Positions 6,686-17,200 of a DNA stretch of 18,172 bases are shown here, piece by piece. The position numbers and the translations under genes are program-made. The notes beneath the pieces were generated by a model. It searched no databases and was not told the origin of the DNA. It saw only the letters and a list, made by a program, of their open reading frames with translations. Numbering within the stretch: the first letter of the stretch is position 1; the number at the start of each line of letters is the position of its first letter. The stretch comes from an uncultured Bacteroidales bacterium. Its GTDB lineage: Bacteria > Bacteroidota > Bacteroidia > Bacteroidales > WCHB1-69. The stretch lies in assembly GCA_937901455.1 (NCBI GenBank), contig CALDIA010000175.1:1-18172 (forward strand). The letters run 5' to 3'.

Positions 6686-7291
6686 ATGGCAAGATATACA
6701 GGACCAAAAACAAGAATCGCAAGAAAGTTCAAGGAACCGATTTACGGACCCGACAAATATTTGGACAGAAAGAACTATGCACCTGGTCAACACGGCTTGA
6801 GCAGAAGACGTTCCAAGTTGTCAGAGTATGGTATGCAGTTGCAAGAGAAGCAGAAAGCCAAATACACCTACGGTTTGTTGGAGCGTCAGTTCCGCAAATT
6901 GTTCGACATGGCTTCCCGTAAGAAGGGTATTACCGGACAGAATTTGATGCAACTCATCGAGTCAAGACTCGACAATGTGGTGTTCCGCTTGGGCATTGCC
7001 CCTACGCGTGCCGCTGCCCGTCAGCTTGTGAACCATCGTCACGTTACTGTGAACGGACAAATCTGCAACATTCCCTCCCGTCTGTTAGTACCAGGCGACA
7101 CCGTGGAAGTGCGCGAGCGTTCCAAAGCCCTCGAGGTAATCACCAACTCTTTGAGTGGTAAGTCTATGAATTATTCTTGGCTCGAATGGGACAGCAACCT
7201 TATGGTGGGTAAGTTCATGAACTATCCGCAACGCGAGGAAATCCCTGAGACAATCAATGAGCAGGCTATCGTTGAGTTGTACTCCAAGTAG
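6686..7291 (+). CDS. rpsD: Ribosomal protein S4 (uS4)
   Basis: S4 binds 16S rRNA early in small-subunit assembly and in E. coli is the autogenous repressor of the alpha operon. The 201-residue protein starts ARYTGPKTRIARKFKEPIYG and has YAPGQHG. The S4 RNA-binding domain runs from about residue 92 to 155 (ESRLDNVVFRLGIAPTRAAA, QLVNHRHVTVNGQ). It ends QREEIPETINEQAIVELYSK, typical of S4. It lacks the N-terminal zinc Cys cluster, as normal for this lineage. The gap to rpoA is 94 nt, longer than most gaps in the operon, and carries a short repeat. Confidence 0.97.
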   Translation: MARYTGPKTRIARKFKEPIYGPDKYLDRKNYAPGQHGLSRRRSKLSEYGMQLQEKQKAKYTYGLLERQFRKLFDMASRKKGITGQNLMQLIESRLDNVVFRLGIAPTRAAARQLVNHRHVTVNGQICNIPSRLLVPGDTVEVRERSKALEVITNSLSGKSMNYSWLEWDSNLMVGKFMNYPQREEIPETINEQAIVELYSK

Positions 7292-7306
7292 TGAATGGTA
7301 ACCCGC

Positions 7307-7358
7307 GAACTGTGGCTTGAACGTATCACAGTTCACTATTCACAGTTCAAAGTTCACC
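7307..7358 (+). repeat. Period-7 repeat (CACAGTT-like) with adjoining inverted copy
   Basis: Between rpsD and rpoA four heptamers stand in exact register: CACAGTT (7327), CACTATT (7334), CACAGTT (7341) and CAAAGTT (7348), then the start CACC of a fifth. Just upstream GAACTGTG (7307-7314) is the inverse complement of CACAGTTC (7327-7334 and 7341-7348), so an 8 bp hairpin with a 12 nt loop can form, or an alternative one with the second copy. Short heptamer arrays of this style are known from intergenic DNA in Bacteroidota and cyanobacteria. Confidence 0.7.
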
Positions 7359-7385
7359 AGATTTTAAAATTAAAAATTTAATACA

Positions 7386-8381
7386 ATGGCAATTTTAACA
7401 TTTCAAAAACCTGATCGGGTAATATTGAATGAGGCTGACGATTTTCATGGCGTATTTGAATTTCGTCCTTTGCAACAAGGCTTCGGTGTCACTATCGGTA
7501 ACGCCCTCCGCCGTGTGCTGCTCTCCTCATTGGAAGGCTATGCCATTACTTCTATCAAGATAGAAGGCGTCACTCAGGAGTTCTCCTCAATCCCTGGCAT
7601 TATGGAAGATGTTACCGACATCGTTCTTAACCTCAAACAGGTCCGCCTCAAGAACAAGATTGAAAACAATACTTCCGAGAAAGCCTCTATCGTGATTAGC
7701 GGTCAAGAGACCTTCACTGCCGGAGACATTAACGGATTTCTCAACTTTTTCCAAGTACTCAACCCCGACCTGCTCATCTGCCGTATGGAGCCCTCTGTAC
7801 GTTTAGTCATGGAAATAACCATCGACAAAGGTCGCGGCTATGTACCTGTGGAAGACAACCGCTCACTGCATGAAGGTATTGATGTGATCGCTATCGACTC
7901 CATCCATACTCCCATCAAGAATGTGAAGTATATTATTGAGCCCTATCGTGTAGAGCAAAAAACAGACTTTGAGAAGTTAATCATGGAGATTGACACCGAC
8001 GGTTCCATCCATCCCAAAGATGCCCTTAAAGAAGCCGCTAATATTCTCATTCAGCACTTTGCCCTGTTCACCGATGAAAAAATCACCCCTGACAATCCAG
8101 AGCCTGCTCAGGAGTCTGCCAGTATGGATGACAATGTCATGCTCATGCGTCAGGTGTTGAGCTCCAAACTGATTGATATGGACCTGTCTGTAAGAGCACT
8201 CAACTGCCTTAAATCAGCAGAACTGGAAACCCTTGGCGACCTTGTGGCTATCCATAAGAGCGATCTCTTGAAATTCCGCAACTTTGGTAAGAAATCACTC
8301 GCCGAACTGGAAGAACTGGTACATTCCAAGGGTTTGGAATTCGGAATGAATGTATCACAATATCAACTTGATAAAGAATAA
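7386..8381 (+). CDS. rpoA: RNA polymerase alpha subunit
   Basis: The 331-residue alpha subunit dimerises to start RNA polymerase assembly and contacts promoter UP elements and activators. The N-terminal assembly domain (about 1-230) has FRPLQQGFGVTIGNALRRVL and LLSSLEGYAITSIKIEGV. An acidic linker (about 235-255, PDNPEPAQESASMDD) follows. The C-terminal domain has LSVRALNCLKSAELETLGDL and FRNFGKKSLAELEEL. Arg270 and Asn273 align with the DNA-contacting Arg265 and Asn268 of E. coli. The length is standard. rplQ follows after 8 nt. Confidence 0.98.
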   Translation: MAILTFQKPDRVILNEADDFHGVFEFRPLQQGFGVTIGNALRRVLLSSLEGYAITSIKIEGVTQEFSSIPGIMEDVTDIVLNLKQVRLKNKIENNTSEKASIVISGQETFTAGDINGFLNFFQVLNPDLLICRMEPSVRLVMEITIDKGRGYVPVEDNRSLHEGIDVIAIDSIHTPIKNVKYIIEPYRVEQKTDFEKLIMEIDTDGSIHPKDALKEAANILIQHFALFTDEKITPDNPEPAQESASMDDNVMLMRQVLSSKLIDMDLSVRALNCLKSAELETLGDLVAIHKSDLLKFRNFGKKSLAELEELVHSKGLEFGMNVSQYQLDKE

Positions 8382-8389
8382 ATAACAAT

Positions 8390-8881
8390 ATGAGACACGC
8401 GAAGAAAAATAATCATTTAGGAAGAACAGATGCCCATAGAAAAGCTATGCTTTCCAATATGGCTACATCTTTGATCATGCACAAGAGAATCAATACCACT
8501 CTTGCTAAAGCAAAAGAACTGAGAAAGTATGTTGAGCCGCTCGTAACGCGTAGCAAAAATGATACCACTCATTCCCGTCGTATCGTTTTCGCCCAACTGC
8601 ACAATAAATATGCCGTTACGGAACTTTTCAGAGAGATTTCTCAAAAGGTTGGCGACCGTCCCGGTGGCTATACCCGAATTCTCAAGACCGGTTTTCGTAA
8701 AGGTGATAACGCTGAGATGTGTATGATAGAGTTCGTGGATTACAACGACACCTACACACAAACTGGCGAGAAGAAGAAATCTACCCGCACCCGTCGTAGC
8801 AGTAAGAAGTCGGCTAAGCCCGCCGAAACTGTTGCCGAGACTCCAGTTGCTGAAGAAACAGCTGAACCACAGGCAGAGTAG
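8390..8881 (+). CDS. rplQ: Ribosomal protein L17 (bL17) with low-complexity tail
   Basis: L17 lies near the peptide exit tunnel of the large subunit. The core (about residues 1-118) is typical: MRHAKKNNHLGRTDAHRKAM, LSNMATSLIMHKRINTTLAK, GDRPGGYTRILKTGFRKGD. A tail of about 45 residues follows that the E. coli protein lacks. It is first basic (KKKSTRTRRSSKKSAK) and then acidic and Ala/Glu-rich (ETPVAEETAEPQAE). Such tails are common in Bacteroidota L17. It is the last gene of the operon, with a strong terminator 26 nt downstream. Confidence 0.97.
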   Translation: MRHAKKNNHLGRTDAHRKAMLSNMATSLIMHKRINTTLAKAKELRKYVEPLVTRSKNDTTHSRRIVFAQLHNKYAVTELFREISQKVGDRPGGYTRILKTGFRKGDNAEMCMIEFVDYNDTYTQTGEKKKSTRTRRSSKKSAKPAETVAETPVAEETAEPQAE

Positions 8882-8906
8882 TCTTTTTTCTTTGCAACCC
8901 CTATGC

Positions 8907-8944
8907 AAGGTGACCGTTTTTTTTTTACGGTCACCTTTTTTTTT
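8907..8944 (+). terminator. Intrinsic terminator of the ribosomal operon
   Basis: AAGGTGACCGT (8907-8917) and ACGGTCACCTT (8927-8937) form a perfect 11 bp stem with an all-T loop, followed by a run of Ts to 8944. This is a strong Rho-independent terminator placed directly after rplQ. Confidence 0.92.
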
Positions 8945-8945
8945 C

Positions 8946-8975
8946 TTTGTTTTTTCATTTTTTTTAATAATTTTG
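8946..8975 (+). promoter_or_regulatory. Promoter of the CotH-like gene
   Basis: TTTG (8946-8949) and TAATTTTG (8968-8975) match the Bacteroidota -33 and -7 elements with 18 nt between them. Transcription would start near 8982, about 30 nt before the ATG. It begins right at the end of the upstream terminator, so the accessory gene is insulated from the ribosomal operon. Confidence 0.75.
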
Positions 8976-9012
8976 CGGTCCATTTGAATCTGTGTTCCTA
9001 TAGTCGTAAATT

Positions 9013-11046
9013 ATGAGAAATGTCTTCATGAGTATATGTGCGGTGCTGCTTTGCATGGTAGGCCTTGGACAGAATCTTACCTCGTCCAATCTGCCTATTA
9101 TCATCATCACCACGGATATCAACCCAAGCACAGGCACCTACTATTCCATACCCGATGAGCCGAAGATACACGCGCACATGAAGGTCTTATATGTGAATGA
9201 CACCACTATCAACTATTTGTCGAATCAGGATGATAGCGCCTATGTGAACTATGATGGCGACATAGGCATTGAATTACGCGGTTCCACATCGCAAGGCCAT
9301 AACAAGAAGCCCTACGGATTTGAAACGCGAAATGCCGACGGGACCAACAACAATGTCTCCCTTTTGGGGTTGCCGGCCGAGAACGACTGGGTGCTGAATG
9401 CCATGAACGATGAGCCTTCATGTGTTCGCGACTGCCTTTCCTATCAGCTTTATAGTGAACTTGGCCATTATTCGCCGCGCACGCGCTATTGTGAAGTGAT
9501 TGTGAACGACGATTATCGCGGACTCTACTTCCTCACCGAGAAAATAAAAATCGATGCCAACCGTGTCGATATCATAGAGATGACTGATACGGACGTTGCA
9601 GGTGTTAACGTGACGGGCGGCTACATCATCAAAGCTGACAAACTCACGGGCGGCGATGTGCCCGCCTGGACCACCCCTGCGTATGACTATTGGGAAGATG
9701 TCAGCTATATATACCATGAACCGGCACCTGATCTGATCAGTCCGATGCAGGGGGTATATATACAACTCTATTTCGATTCGGTGGCTCAGGCAGTGGCTGC
9801 CCACAACCATGATGTCAGCCATGGATTTCCTTCTCTGATTGACATACCCAGTTTTATCGACTATATGCTCATGGGTGAACTCTCCTCTAATGTGGATATT
9901 TACCAGAAGAGTACCTTTTTTCACAAGGAACGCCTGGGAAAGCTACGCGCCGGTCCTATTTGGGACTTCAATCTGGCTTATGGTTATGATTTTGGATCTG
10001 TGGGACGCTCACGTGCCGATTTGCTCCAGTTTTACAATGGCGACAACACCGGTTCTGAATTCTGGCATCAGCTCTATGAGGACCCTATGTATAGCTGTAT
10101 GCTCTATAGCCGCTGGAAAGAATTGACCAATGAACACGCGCCCCTGCATATTGACCATCTCTTCCATCTGATGGACAGTTTGATGAGCCGCTGTTACGAG
10201 GCGCGTCTGCGCGATCGTACCCGCTGGTCGCAAACGTATGACTATAACAACCATATCAACACGATGAAGGCATGGCTACAGTCCCGCTATCAGTGGCTGT
10301 CGCGCGAGTTTGAGGTTAATTATGATTGTGAACCGGAACTGCCGCCTTTGGTAATCTCCAAGATTAACTATCACCCCGCCATCACCCAAGGATATGCCTC
10401 CGATGAACTTGAATTTATCGGCATCACGAATAATGGCGACGACACATTGGATATCTCTGGGGTCTATTTCCGCGAACTGGGACTCATCTACACCTTCCCC
10501 GAAGGCTCTGTCATATTGCCTCGACAGGAGATATTCATAGCATCCAACCCCCAGGCTTTCCAACAGATTTATCTTCATACAGCGTTCGGCACGTTTCTCC
10601 GTCATCTGGACAACCATTCTGAAACGTTGAAATTGGCTGACGCGTGGGGACGCGTGATTGATGAAGTAACCTACGCTGACAATCAACCATGGCCTCTGAC
10701 CGCCGATGGCATGGGCGATTTCCTGATTCTGAAAGATTTGGACTCCGACAACAATATGGGAGAAAATTGGATGGCAGCCAATGAGTTTGTAGGCATACCC
10801 CCCTATGAACCGTTGACAGTCGTGCGGGTGATGCCAAACCCAACGAATGGGCTGATCCGTGTGATGAGCGAGAAACCTCTGCGCGAAGTTTGCTTGTCGG
10901 ACATCAGCGGCCGTGCCCTGATCTCTGCCAGTGTGTCAGACTTCGCTATTTCTCTGGACTTGTCTTCCTTCCCCACCGGTATTTATCTTCTTCGTACTGT
11001 TACGGAAGACCATAATGTGTCCGTAACCAAGCTCGTAAAGAAATAG
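9013..11046 (+). CDS. Secreted CotH-family protein with lamin-tail domain and T9SS sorting domain
   Basis: This 677-residue secreted protein opens with a signal peptide (MRNVFMSICAVLLCMVGLGQ). Residues ~27-400 form a CotH domain, a family of atypical protein kinases first described in spore coats. Visible motifs are IELRGSTSQ (86-94), KKPYGFE (98-104), NDDYRGLYFLTEKIK, SSNVDIY (291-297) and GPIWDFNLAYG (314-324), whose Asp318 is a likely metal ligand. Residues 447 to about 590 resemble a lamin-tail domain (VISKINYHP, ELEFIGITNNGDDTLDISGV). Residues 603-677 are a T9SS sorting domain (VMPNPTNGLIRV, SDISGRAL, FPTGIYLLRTV, KLVKK end), so it should cross the outer membrane and be anchored or released. 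It has its own promoter and lies 193 nt before a giant surface protein that could be a substrate. Kinase activity is inferred from family only. Confidence 0.88.
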   Translation: MRNVFMSICAVLLCMVGLGQNLTSSNLPIIIITTDINPSTGTYYSIPDEPKIHAHMKVLYVNDTTINYLSNQDDSAYVNYDGDIGIELRGSTSQGHNKKPYGFETRNADGTNNNVSLLGLPAENDWVLNAMNDEPSCVRDCLSYQLYSELGHYSPRTRYCEVIVNDDYRGLYFLTEKIKIDANRVDIIEMTDTDVAGVNVTGGYIIKADKLTGGDVPAWTTPAYDYWEDVSYIYHEPAPDLISPMQGVYIQLYFDSVAQAVAAHNHDVSHGFPSLIDIPSFIDYMLMGELSSNVDIYQKSTFFHKERLGKLRAGPIWDFNLAYGYDFGSVGRSRADLLQFYNGDNTGSEFWHQLYEDPMYSCMLYSRWKELTNEHAPLHIDHLFHLMDSLMSRCYEARLRDRTRWSQTYDYNNHINTMKAWLQSRYQWLSREFEVNYDCEPELPPLVISKINYHPAITQGYASDELEFIGITNNGDDTLDISGVYFRELGLIYTFPEGSVILPRQEIFIASNPQAFQQIYLHTAFGTFLRHLDNHSETLKLADAWGRVIDEVTYADNQPWPLTADGMGDFLILKDLDSDNNMGENWMAANEFVGIPPYEPLTVVRVMPNPTNGLIRVMSEKPLREVCLSDISGRALISASVSDFAISLDLSSFPTGIYLLRTVTEDHNVSVTKLVKK

Positions 11047-11155
11047 AGAATCTGTATCCTTATCTACAAAAGCCTTTTTGTGACGTGTTAGCAAATTGTT
11101 AATAAATTTCTGATAGGAAACAGGTTTTTTCTATATCCTCGTGACTTCATTTTTA

Positions 11156-11163
11156 TATTTTTG
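11156..11163 (+). promoter_or_regulatory. Likely -7 promoter element of the giant surface-protein gene
   Basis: TATTTTTG fits TAnnTTTG and is followed by GCAG and a 70 nt AT-rich leader up to the ATG. I see no good TTTG at the -33 distance (only T-rich sequence at 11125-11130), so this is weaker than the two other promoters. The gene could also be reached by read-through from the CotH-like gene, since no clear terminator lies between. Confidence 0.5.
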
Positions 11164-11239
11164 CAGATTCTTATTCGATAAGGTTTTATTGCTATTCAGT
11201 TTAACATGACCAATAATATTAATAAATAAATAAATGCTT

Positions 11240-14200
11240 ATGAAAAAATTATTTACTCTATGTCTGTTGTGTGTGACTCTGTTGTTTGGCTTTATGCCAA
11301 TGCTACATGCACAGACTGTTTGGAATGGCACCGCCGACATTACGTGGTACGATGCATCCCAAACTTCATTTGATCTCTCTACGCCGGAACAATTGGCCGG
11401 TTTGGCACAGTTGGTGAACAACGGGACCTCTTTCAACGGGGTGACGTTGAACCTGACAGACGACATTTGGCTGAACGCCGACAACGACTCCACCAACAAC
11501 TGGACGCCCATCGGTGGCGGCTCCCCAACGAGCGAGTCGCCGAGCACCGGCAACGCCTTCAAAGGTAACTTCAATGGCCATGGCCACGCCATCTACAACT
11601 TGTACTGCGACAAGGGGAGTAGCTTCCACGCGGGACTGTTCTGCGCGTTGGAGAATCCCTGCACCATCGACTCCTTGGTGATGGTGAACCCAGTGCTTAA
11701 GTCCCGAGGGATGATGGGTTGCATCGCGGGCTTTCCGAGAGGCAGCTCCTCGGTTTATGTTCGCTACTGCTTAGTGATCAACGCCCGCATTGTGGGTGAG
11801 AACACTTCTGGCAGCAATAATATCGGCGGTATTTGTGGCGCTACCTATCCGAACAGCGGCAACACGTACATCCAGAATTGCGGTGTCACAGGCAGCATCA
11901 CGGGTCACTATCCCGGAGGCATTGCTGGCAATGCTGAGCGTTCTAATATCACCAACGCCTATTTCGCAGGCACCCTGTATTCTTATAGCACGAACTATGG
12001 CGGCATGACCGCGCACGGCGGCGACCGCACCAACTGCTATTCCTACACGCAAGTGCTGAGTTCCACCTCGCAGTCCTCCGCCTCTTCCGACGGCACGTCC
12101 GTCACGCAGGCCGAAATGCAGTCCGCAAATATGATTACCCTTTTGGGCAGTGCTTTTACGATGGACTTCGGCATTAACAACGGTTATCCCGTTATGTCGT
12201 TTATGGCTGGTGTGACTCCTGCCACGGCTGAAATCTGCCTTGGCGAAAGTGTTACGCTTACCGCCCATGGATTAGACTCCTACCTCTGGAGTACGAGTGC
12301 GACCACCGAGAGTATTACGGTGAGCCCCACAACGACCACGACATACACCGTCTCAGGCACGTATCAGGGCATGTCCGTTACCCTTTCCTCTGTAATAAAC
12401 GTTTATCCTCAAGCGGTTATATCGGCTGTGGTGATGGCCGGCAGCGATGGGCAAGTACACGGCACTGTGACTCCCGACACCGCTTACGTGAGCTGCGGTA
12501 GCACCGATAACATCACCCTGACGGTGACGCCCGACGCGGGCTACCGCATCGAGTCGGTGACGCTGAACGACGTCGAAATCTATGGCGACGTGTTCGGTCC
12601 TGGCGAACAGATCATCACCATCAACCCTGGCGGCACGCTCGGTGAGGTGAAAATTTATCTGTCGAAGTGTGCCATTGTGACCCTTCCGTTTACCGACGAC
12701 TTCGAAAGCTATTCCTCCTCTTCGGTGCCGGAGTGCTACACGCGCATCTCCAACTATACTTACCCGTACGTTTATAACTACAGCAGCTATGCCCATTCTG
12801 GCAGCAAGATCATATACACCTATATGTACGGCACTTCGTATCCGTATTATCTGGTTCTGCCTAAGATGTTTGATATGAATACCTATCCGATGGAGTCGCT
12901 CCAGGTCACCTTCTGGGCAAGAACGTCCAATATTAGCAACAGTGTGACGGTGGGTGTGATGAGCGATCCGTCAGACGCCAGTACCTTCACACCTCTTGAG
13001 ACCTTTACCTTTGCGGCCACAAATACCTACTATGAGTACACCTGTTACTTTGGTGCAGCCGCCGCTGGCAAGCCGTACATAGCGTTCAAGTACAACTGCG
13101 GCAGTTCCTATTCCTTCATTTACATGGATGATGTCACAGTCGATGTGGCACCGACCTGCTCGCCGGTGACCCATCTCACGGTCAACAACATCTACGGCAC
13201 CAACGCATCCCTGCATTGGGACGCCAACGTGATCGGTACGACTTCCGAATATCTGATTACGGTGACGGACACTGCGGCGCAGAGCACCACGACCTATACT
13301 ACCACGGAGACCTCTTATCTGCTGCCCGGTCTGGATGAGCAGACCTTTTATACGGTGTCCGTGCAGCCCGACTGCGGTGGCGGTGACCTTGGCGCTGCCG
13401 TGACGGTCAGCTTCACTACGCCCTGCAACGTGTCCGACTGCACTCCGGTGTCCTGCATAGCGCCGAATACCCTCTCCCTCGTCAGCACGGACGCCTCCTC
13501 CGCCGAAATCGCCTGGTACAACCCCAACGCCACCCAGAACTGCGAGATCGAATACAAGGGCAGTTCTGATGCAGACTGGACCTCCATGGGCACGGTTTCC
13601 GGTACCTCCTACCTGCTGTCCGGTCTGGACGCCAACACGCAGTATCAGGTTCGCGTGCGCGCGAACTGCGGTGGCAATGACTACAGCGCATGGTCCGCAA
13701 CCGTCACCTTCCGCACCGAGTGCGAGGCCATCGCGACCCTGCCGTATGTTGAGAACTTTGACAACGACAACTATGGTTCCGGAGAAGACGCCTACGTCTA
13801 TTGCTGGGATCGCTACACCAATAACCCGAGCAGCCCGGTTTATCATAGTACCAGCAGTTCTGCCCACTCCCTGTCGGGCATGCTGCGGTTTGACGACGGT
13901 TCCGGTGTCGTGAACATCGCCATTATGCCGAAAGTGGATGAGAGCATCAGCTTGAACGAGTTGCAAGTTTCCTTCTGGGTGAAGAACACCTCGGCCTCCT
14001 CCACGGCCATCTTGGAACTCGGCGTGATGACCGATAAATATGACCCCACCACTTTCGAGACACTCGACACTATTCATCCCCAGGTGGTCAACCAGTATAA
14101 CTTTATCGAGTATTCTCTGGCGGACTACACGGGCTATGGACAATATGTCGCTTTCCGCGCAACCAACGGCAACGGTGGCAACAACCTCCGTTTGGACGAT

Positions 14201-17200
14201 GTGACGCTGGACTACATCCCCGTGTGCCTGCATCCGGTTGGTCTTACGGCTTCCAACATCACCTCGGAGACGGTGGACCTCACCTGGTCGGAAGAGGGCA
14301 ACGCCACGAATTGGATCGTGGAATATGGCCTTGAAGGATTCACCCCTGGTGATGGCATGGTTATCAATGCTACCGACACTGCCTATACCATCAATGGTCT
14401 GAACCCGAATACCACCTATGACGTGTATGTCTATGCCGATTGCGGAAACAATTTTATCAGCACTCCGATAAATATCACCTTCCGCACCGACTGCGGCCCG
14501 ATTGTAGAACTTCCTTTCAGTGAGGATTTTGAGGATGCTTCCGCCATCTATTCATCGGCAAGCCAGCAGAACTACATTGTCTGCTGGGACCGTTACGCTT
14601 CCGACCCTTCACACTATGTCTATATCCCCAGCAACACCTACGCCCACAGCGGTACACACTTCCTTGATTTCCATTGGACATCTGGCTGTTACAACATCGC
14701 CATTATGCCCGCCTTGGACGCGAGCTTCAATGTCAGCGACTTGATGGTCAGTTTCTACGCCTGCCGTAGCGGTTCGTCCGGCACGTTGGAGGTGGGTGTG
14801 ATGACCGATCCGGCAGCGGACTCCACCTTCGTGCCGGTTGACACCATCGACTTGTCGTCTTATAACACCTATCAATATGCTCTCCAGCAGGTCTCCTTCG
14901 CGGACTATAACGGCACCGGCAGTTATGTGGCTTTCCGTGTGAGCAATGCTGTGAATTGCGGCTACTATATTGATGATGTGCTCCTGGAAGAGCGTCCTGA
15001 TTGTATGTATCCAACGAATCTTCACGCCACTAACGTCTCCAATGAGGATGTGACATTGGCCTGGACGGAGGTTGGCACTGCCACCGCTTGGAACATCTTG
15101 TACGGAGCTGCCGGCTTTGATCCCGAGACAGAGGGAACAACGGTCTATGCTAATGCTAACCCTTACACGGTGACGGGTTTACAGAACATCACCGAATACG
15201 ATTTTTATGTACAGGCTGATTGCGGTGGTGCCACCAGTCAATGGACCGGCCCGATTACGCTGACGACTGGCGTTTACACGATGGGCACCTCCGGCAGCGA
15301 CACGCTGACCACCTGTGGGAGCATCATTTACGACAATGGTGGTCCTGACGGCAACTATAGTACCTCCTCTAACTATACCTTGGTGGTGTATCCTGCCACA
15401 TCAGGTTCAGGGCTGCAGATTACTGGTACCTGCAACCTCTATGTGTACTCCTCCTATCCGGCCTACAGCACATACCTTTACTTCTACGAGGGTGTGGGTA
15501 CTTCCGGTCCGCTGTTGGCCTCCTATACGGGCAATAATCCGAGTGTCGCAGTGGCTTCCTCCGGTCCTATCACCATTCGTTTCTCTTCGAGTTATTATGC
15601 CGCCTCAGGTTTCGAGCTGACGGCTGTGTGTTCCGATTGTACACCTCCGTCCAATGTGACGGTGACGGATATCGACACGAATAATGCCACCATTTCTTGG
15701 AGTGGAAATGCCAGCGATTATGCGGTCTATCTCACTGGTGCTGTTTCGGGTTATTACACCACTACGGACACCTTCCTGGTGTTGTCGAACCTTTTGCCGG
15801 CATCTTCCTATAATGTACAAGTTCGTGCACTCTGTTCCGGAGACTCCTCCATGCTGAGTCCTGTCACCCACTTCAACAGCGGTTGTGCGCCCGTCACAAT
15901 TACGCTTGACAATCCTTGGTTTGAGGACTTTGAGGGTTACAGCGGAGGTGGTGCACAGACATTGCTCTGTTGGGACACTCCAGTTACGGAAGAGGTGAGC
16001 AATGGTACGGCACCATTCGCCTACTGCGGTCAATCTGATGCCGGCCACTCCGGCGCTAACACGGTGGAGTTTAAGGGTACCAGCAATATGGCCGCTCTAC
16101 CCGAGTTTACCAACGACATCCACAACCTGCGTCTCACCTTCTGGGCCACCACAACCAATACTTCCAACTACGGCACAATGGAAGTCGGTGTCCTCACGGA
16201 TGTCAACGACCCCAACAGCTTTTTGTTATTGAGCAATGCTGGCGTGCCCAGCTCCCGCAACGGTGTGGGCAACTTCATGGGACCGTTTGACTTTAGCGAT
16301 GTGCAGGCCACTTCGGGCAGAATCGCTTTGCGCTTCACTGGTTACAGCGGCCTCTCCTGGAACTTGGATGACATTACGGTGTCCTTGATTCCTGAATGTA
16401 CCGCTCCTTCATACAACTCCGTTACGGTCAATAACATAACGGACAACAGTGCAGAGGTTTCCTTTGTGGATGACAATACCAATCATGATGCTTGGGTTAT
16501 CTATTATGGTGAAACAGGTACTACTACGGACACCTGGAACTCAATGAGTGTTTCCACCGCTACGGGTAATCTTCTCTCAGGCCTCAACTCCAATACCAAT
16601 TACTCGGTGTTTGTGGTGACCGTCTGCAATGGTGTGGAAGGAGATGAACAAACGAATACAGTGACGTTTACTACCACCACCACCCCGACGAATCTACCTT
16701 ACACCACCGACTTTGAGAATGCTACTGATAATGAGCAGTGGGTTATTCTCAATGGGACGCAGACCAACAAGTGGTATATCGGTGCTCCGACCAATACTAC
16801 CAGTGAGGTCAATACAACGATAGGAGGAACGAATGGCTTGTATATTTCCAATGACAATGGTGCCACCAATGCCTATACAGGTACGGAGAGCCGTGTGTAT
16901 GCATACCGCGATGTGCTGGTTCCGGATGGTACTACCGAGTTGGTGCTCTCTTTTGATTGGAAGGCGCAAGGAGGTTTGTATAATTACGAGTTCCTGCGCG
17001 TCTATTGGCTGGAACCCAGTGCGAACATTACTCCTGGAAACAATCCTCCTGGTGGCCTCGATGCCAGCGCACAACCTGGCAACTATGGTCCTGACGCTTC
17101 CGAACACTGGCTCTCCCAACACAATACCTGGCAACATCAGGAGATGATAATCTCCGCTGATCAATTTCCTGGCATGGGTGTTGGCGACAAGGTCTATCGT

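Noticed and set aside
6272..6793. 173-codon minus-strand frame opposite rpsK and the start of rpsD
   Set aside because: It is fully overlapped by ribosomal protein genes on the + strand and has no own promoter or recognisable protein.
9958..9975. Asn in WDFN of the CotH-like protein as a broken active site
   Set aside because: As far as I recall, WDFN or WDYN is common in Bacteroidota CotH proteins, and the preceding Asp318 is kept, so this is not evidence of inactivation.
11066..11081. Small inverted repeat ACAAAA/TTTTGT after the CotH-like gene as a terminator
   Set aside because: The stem is only six A-T-rich base pairs and no T-tract follows, so it is too weak to call.
12971..14233. 420-codon open frame on the minus strand inside the giant gene
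   Set aside because: The + strand frame shows continuous FN3 and jelly-roll modules here. The antisense frame stays open because third positions are rich in C and G, and its product has no recognisable domain.
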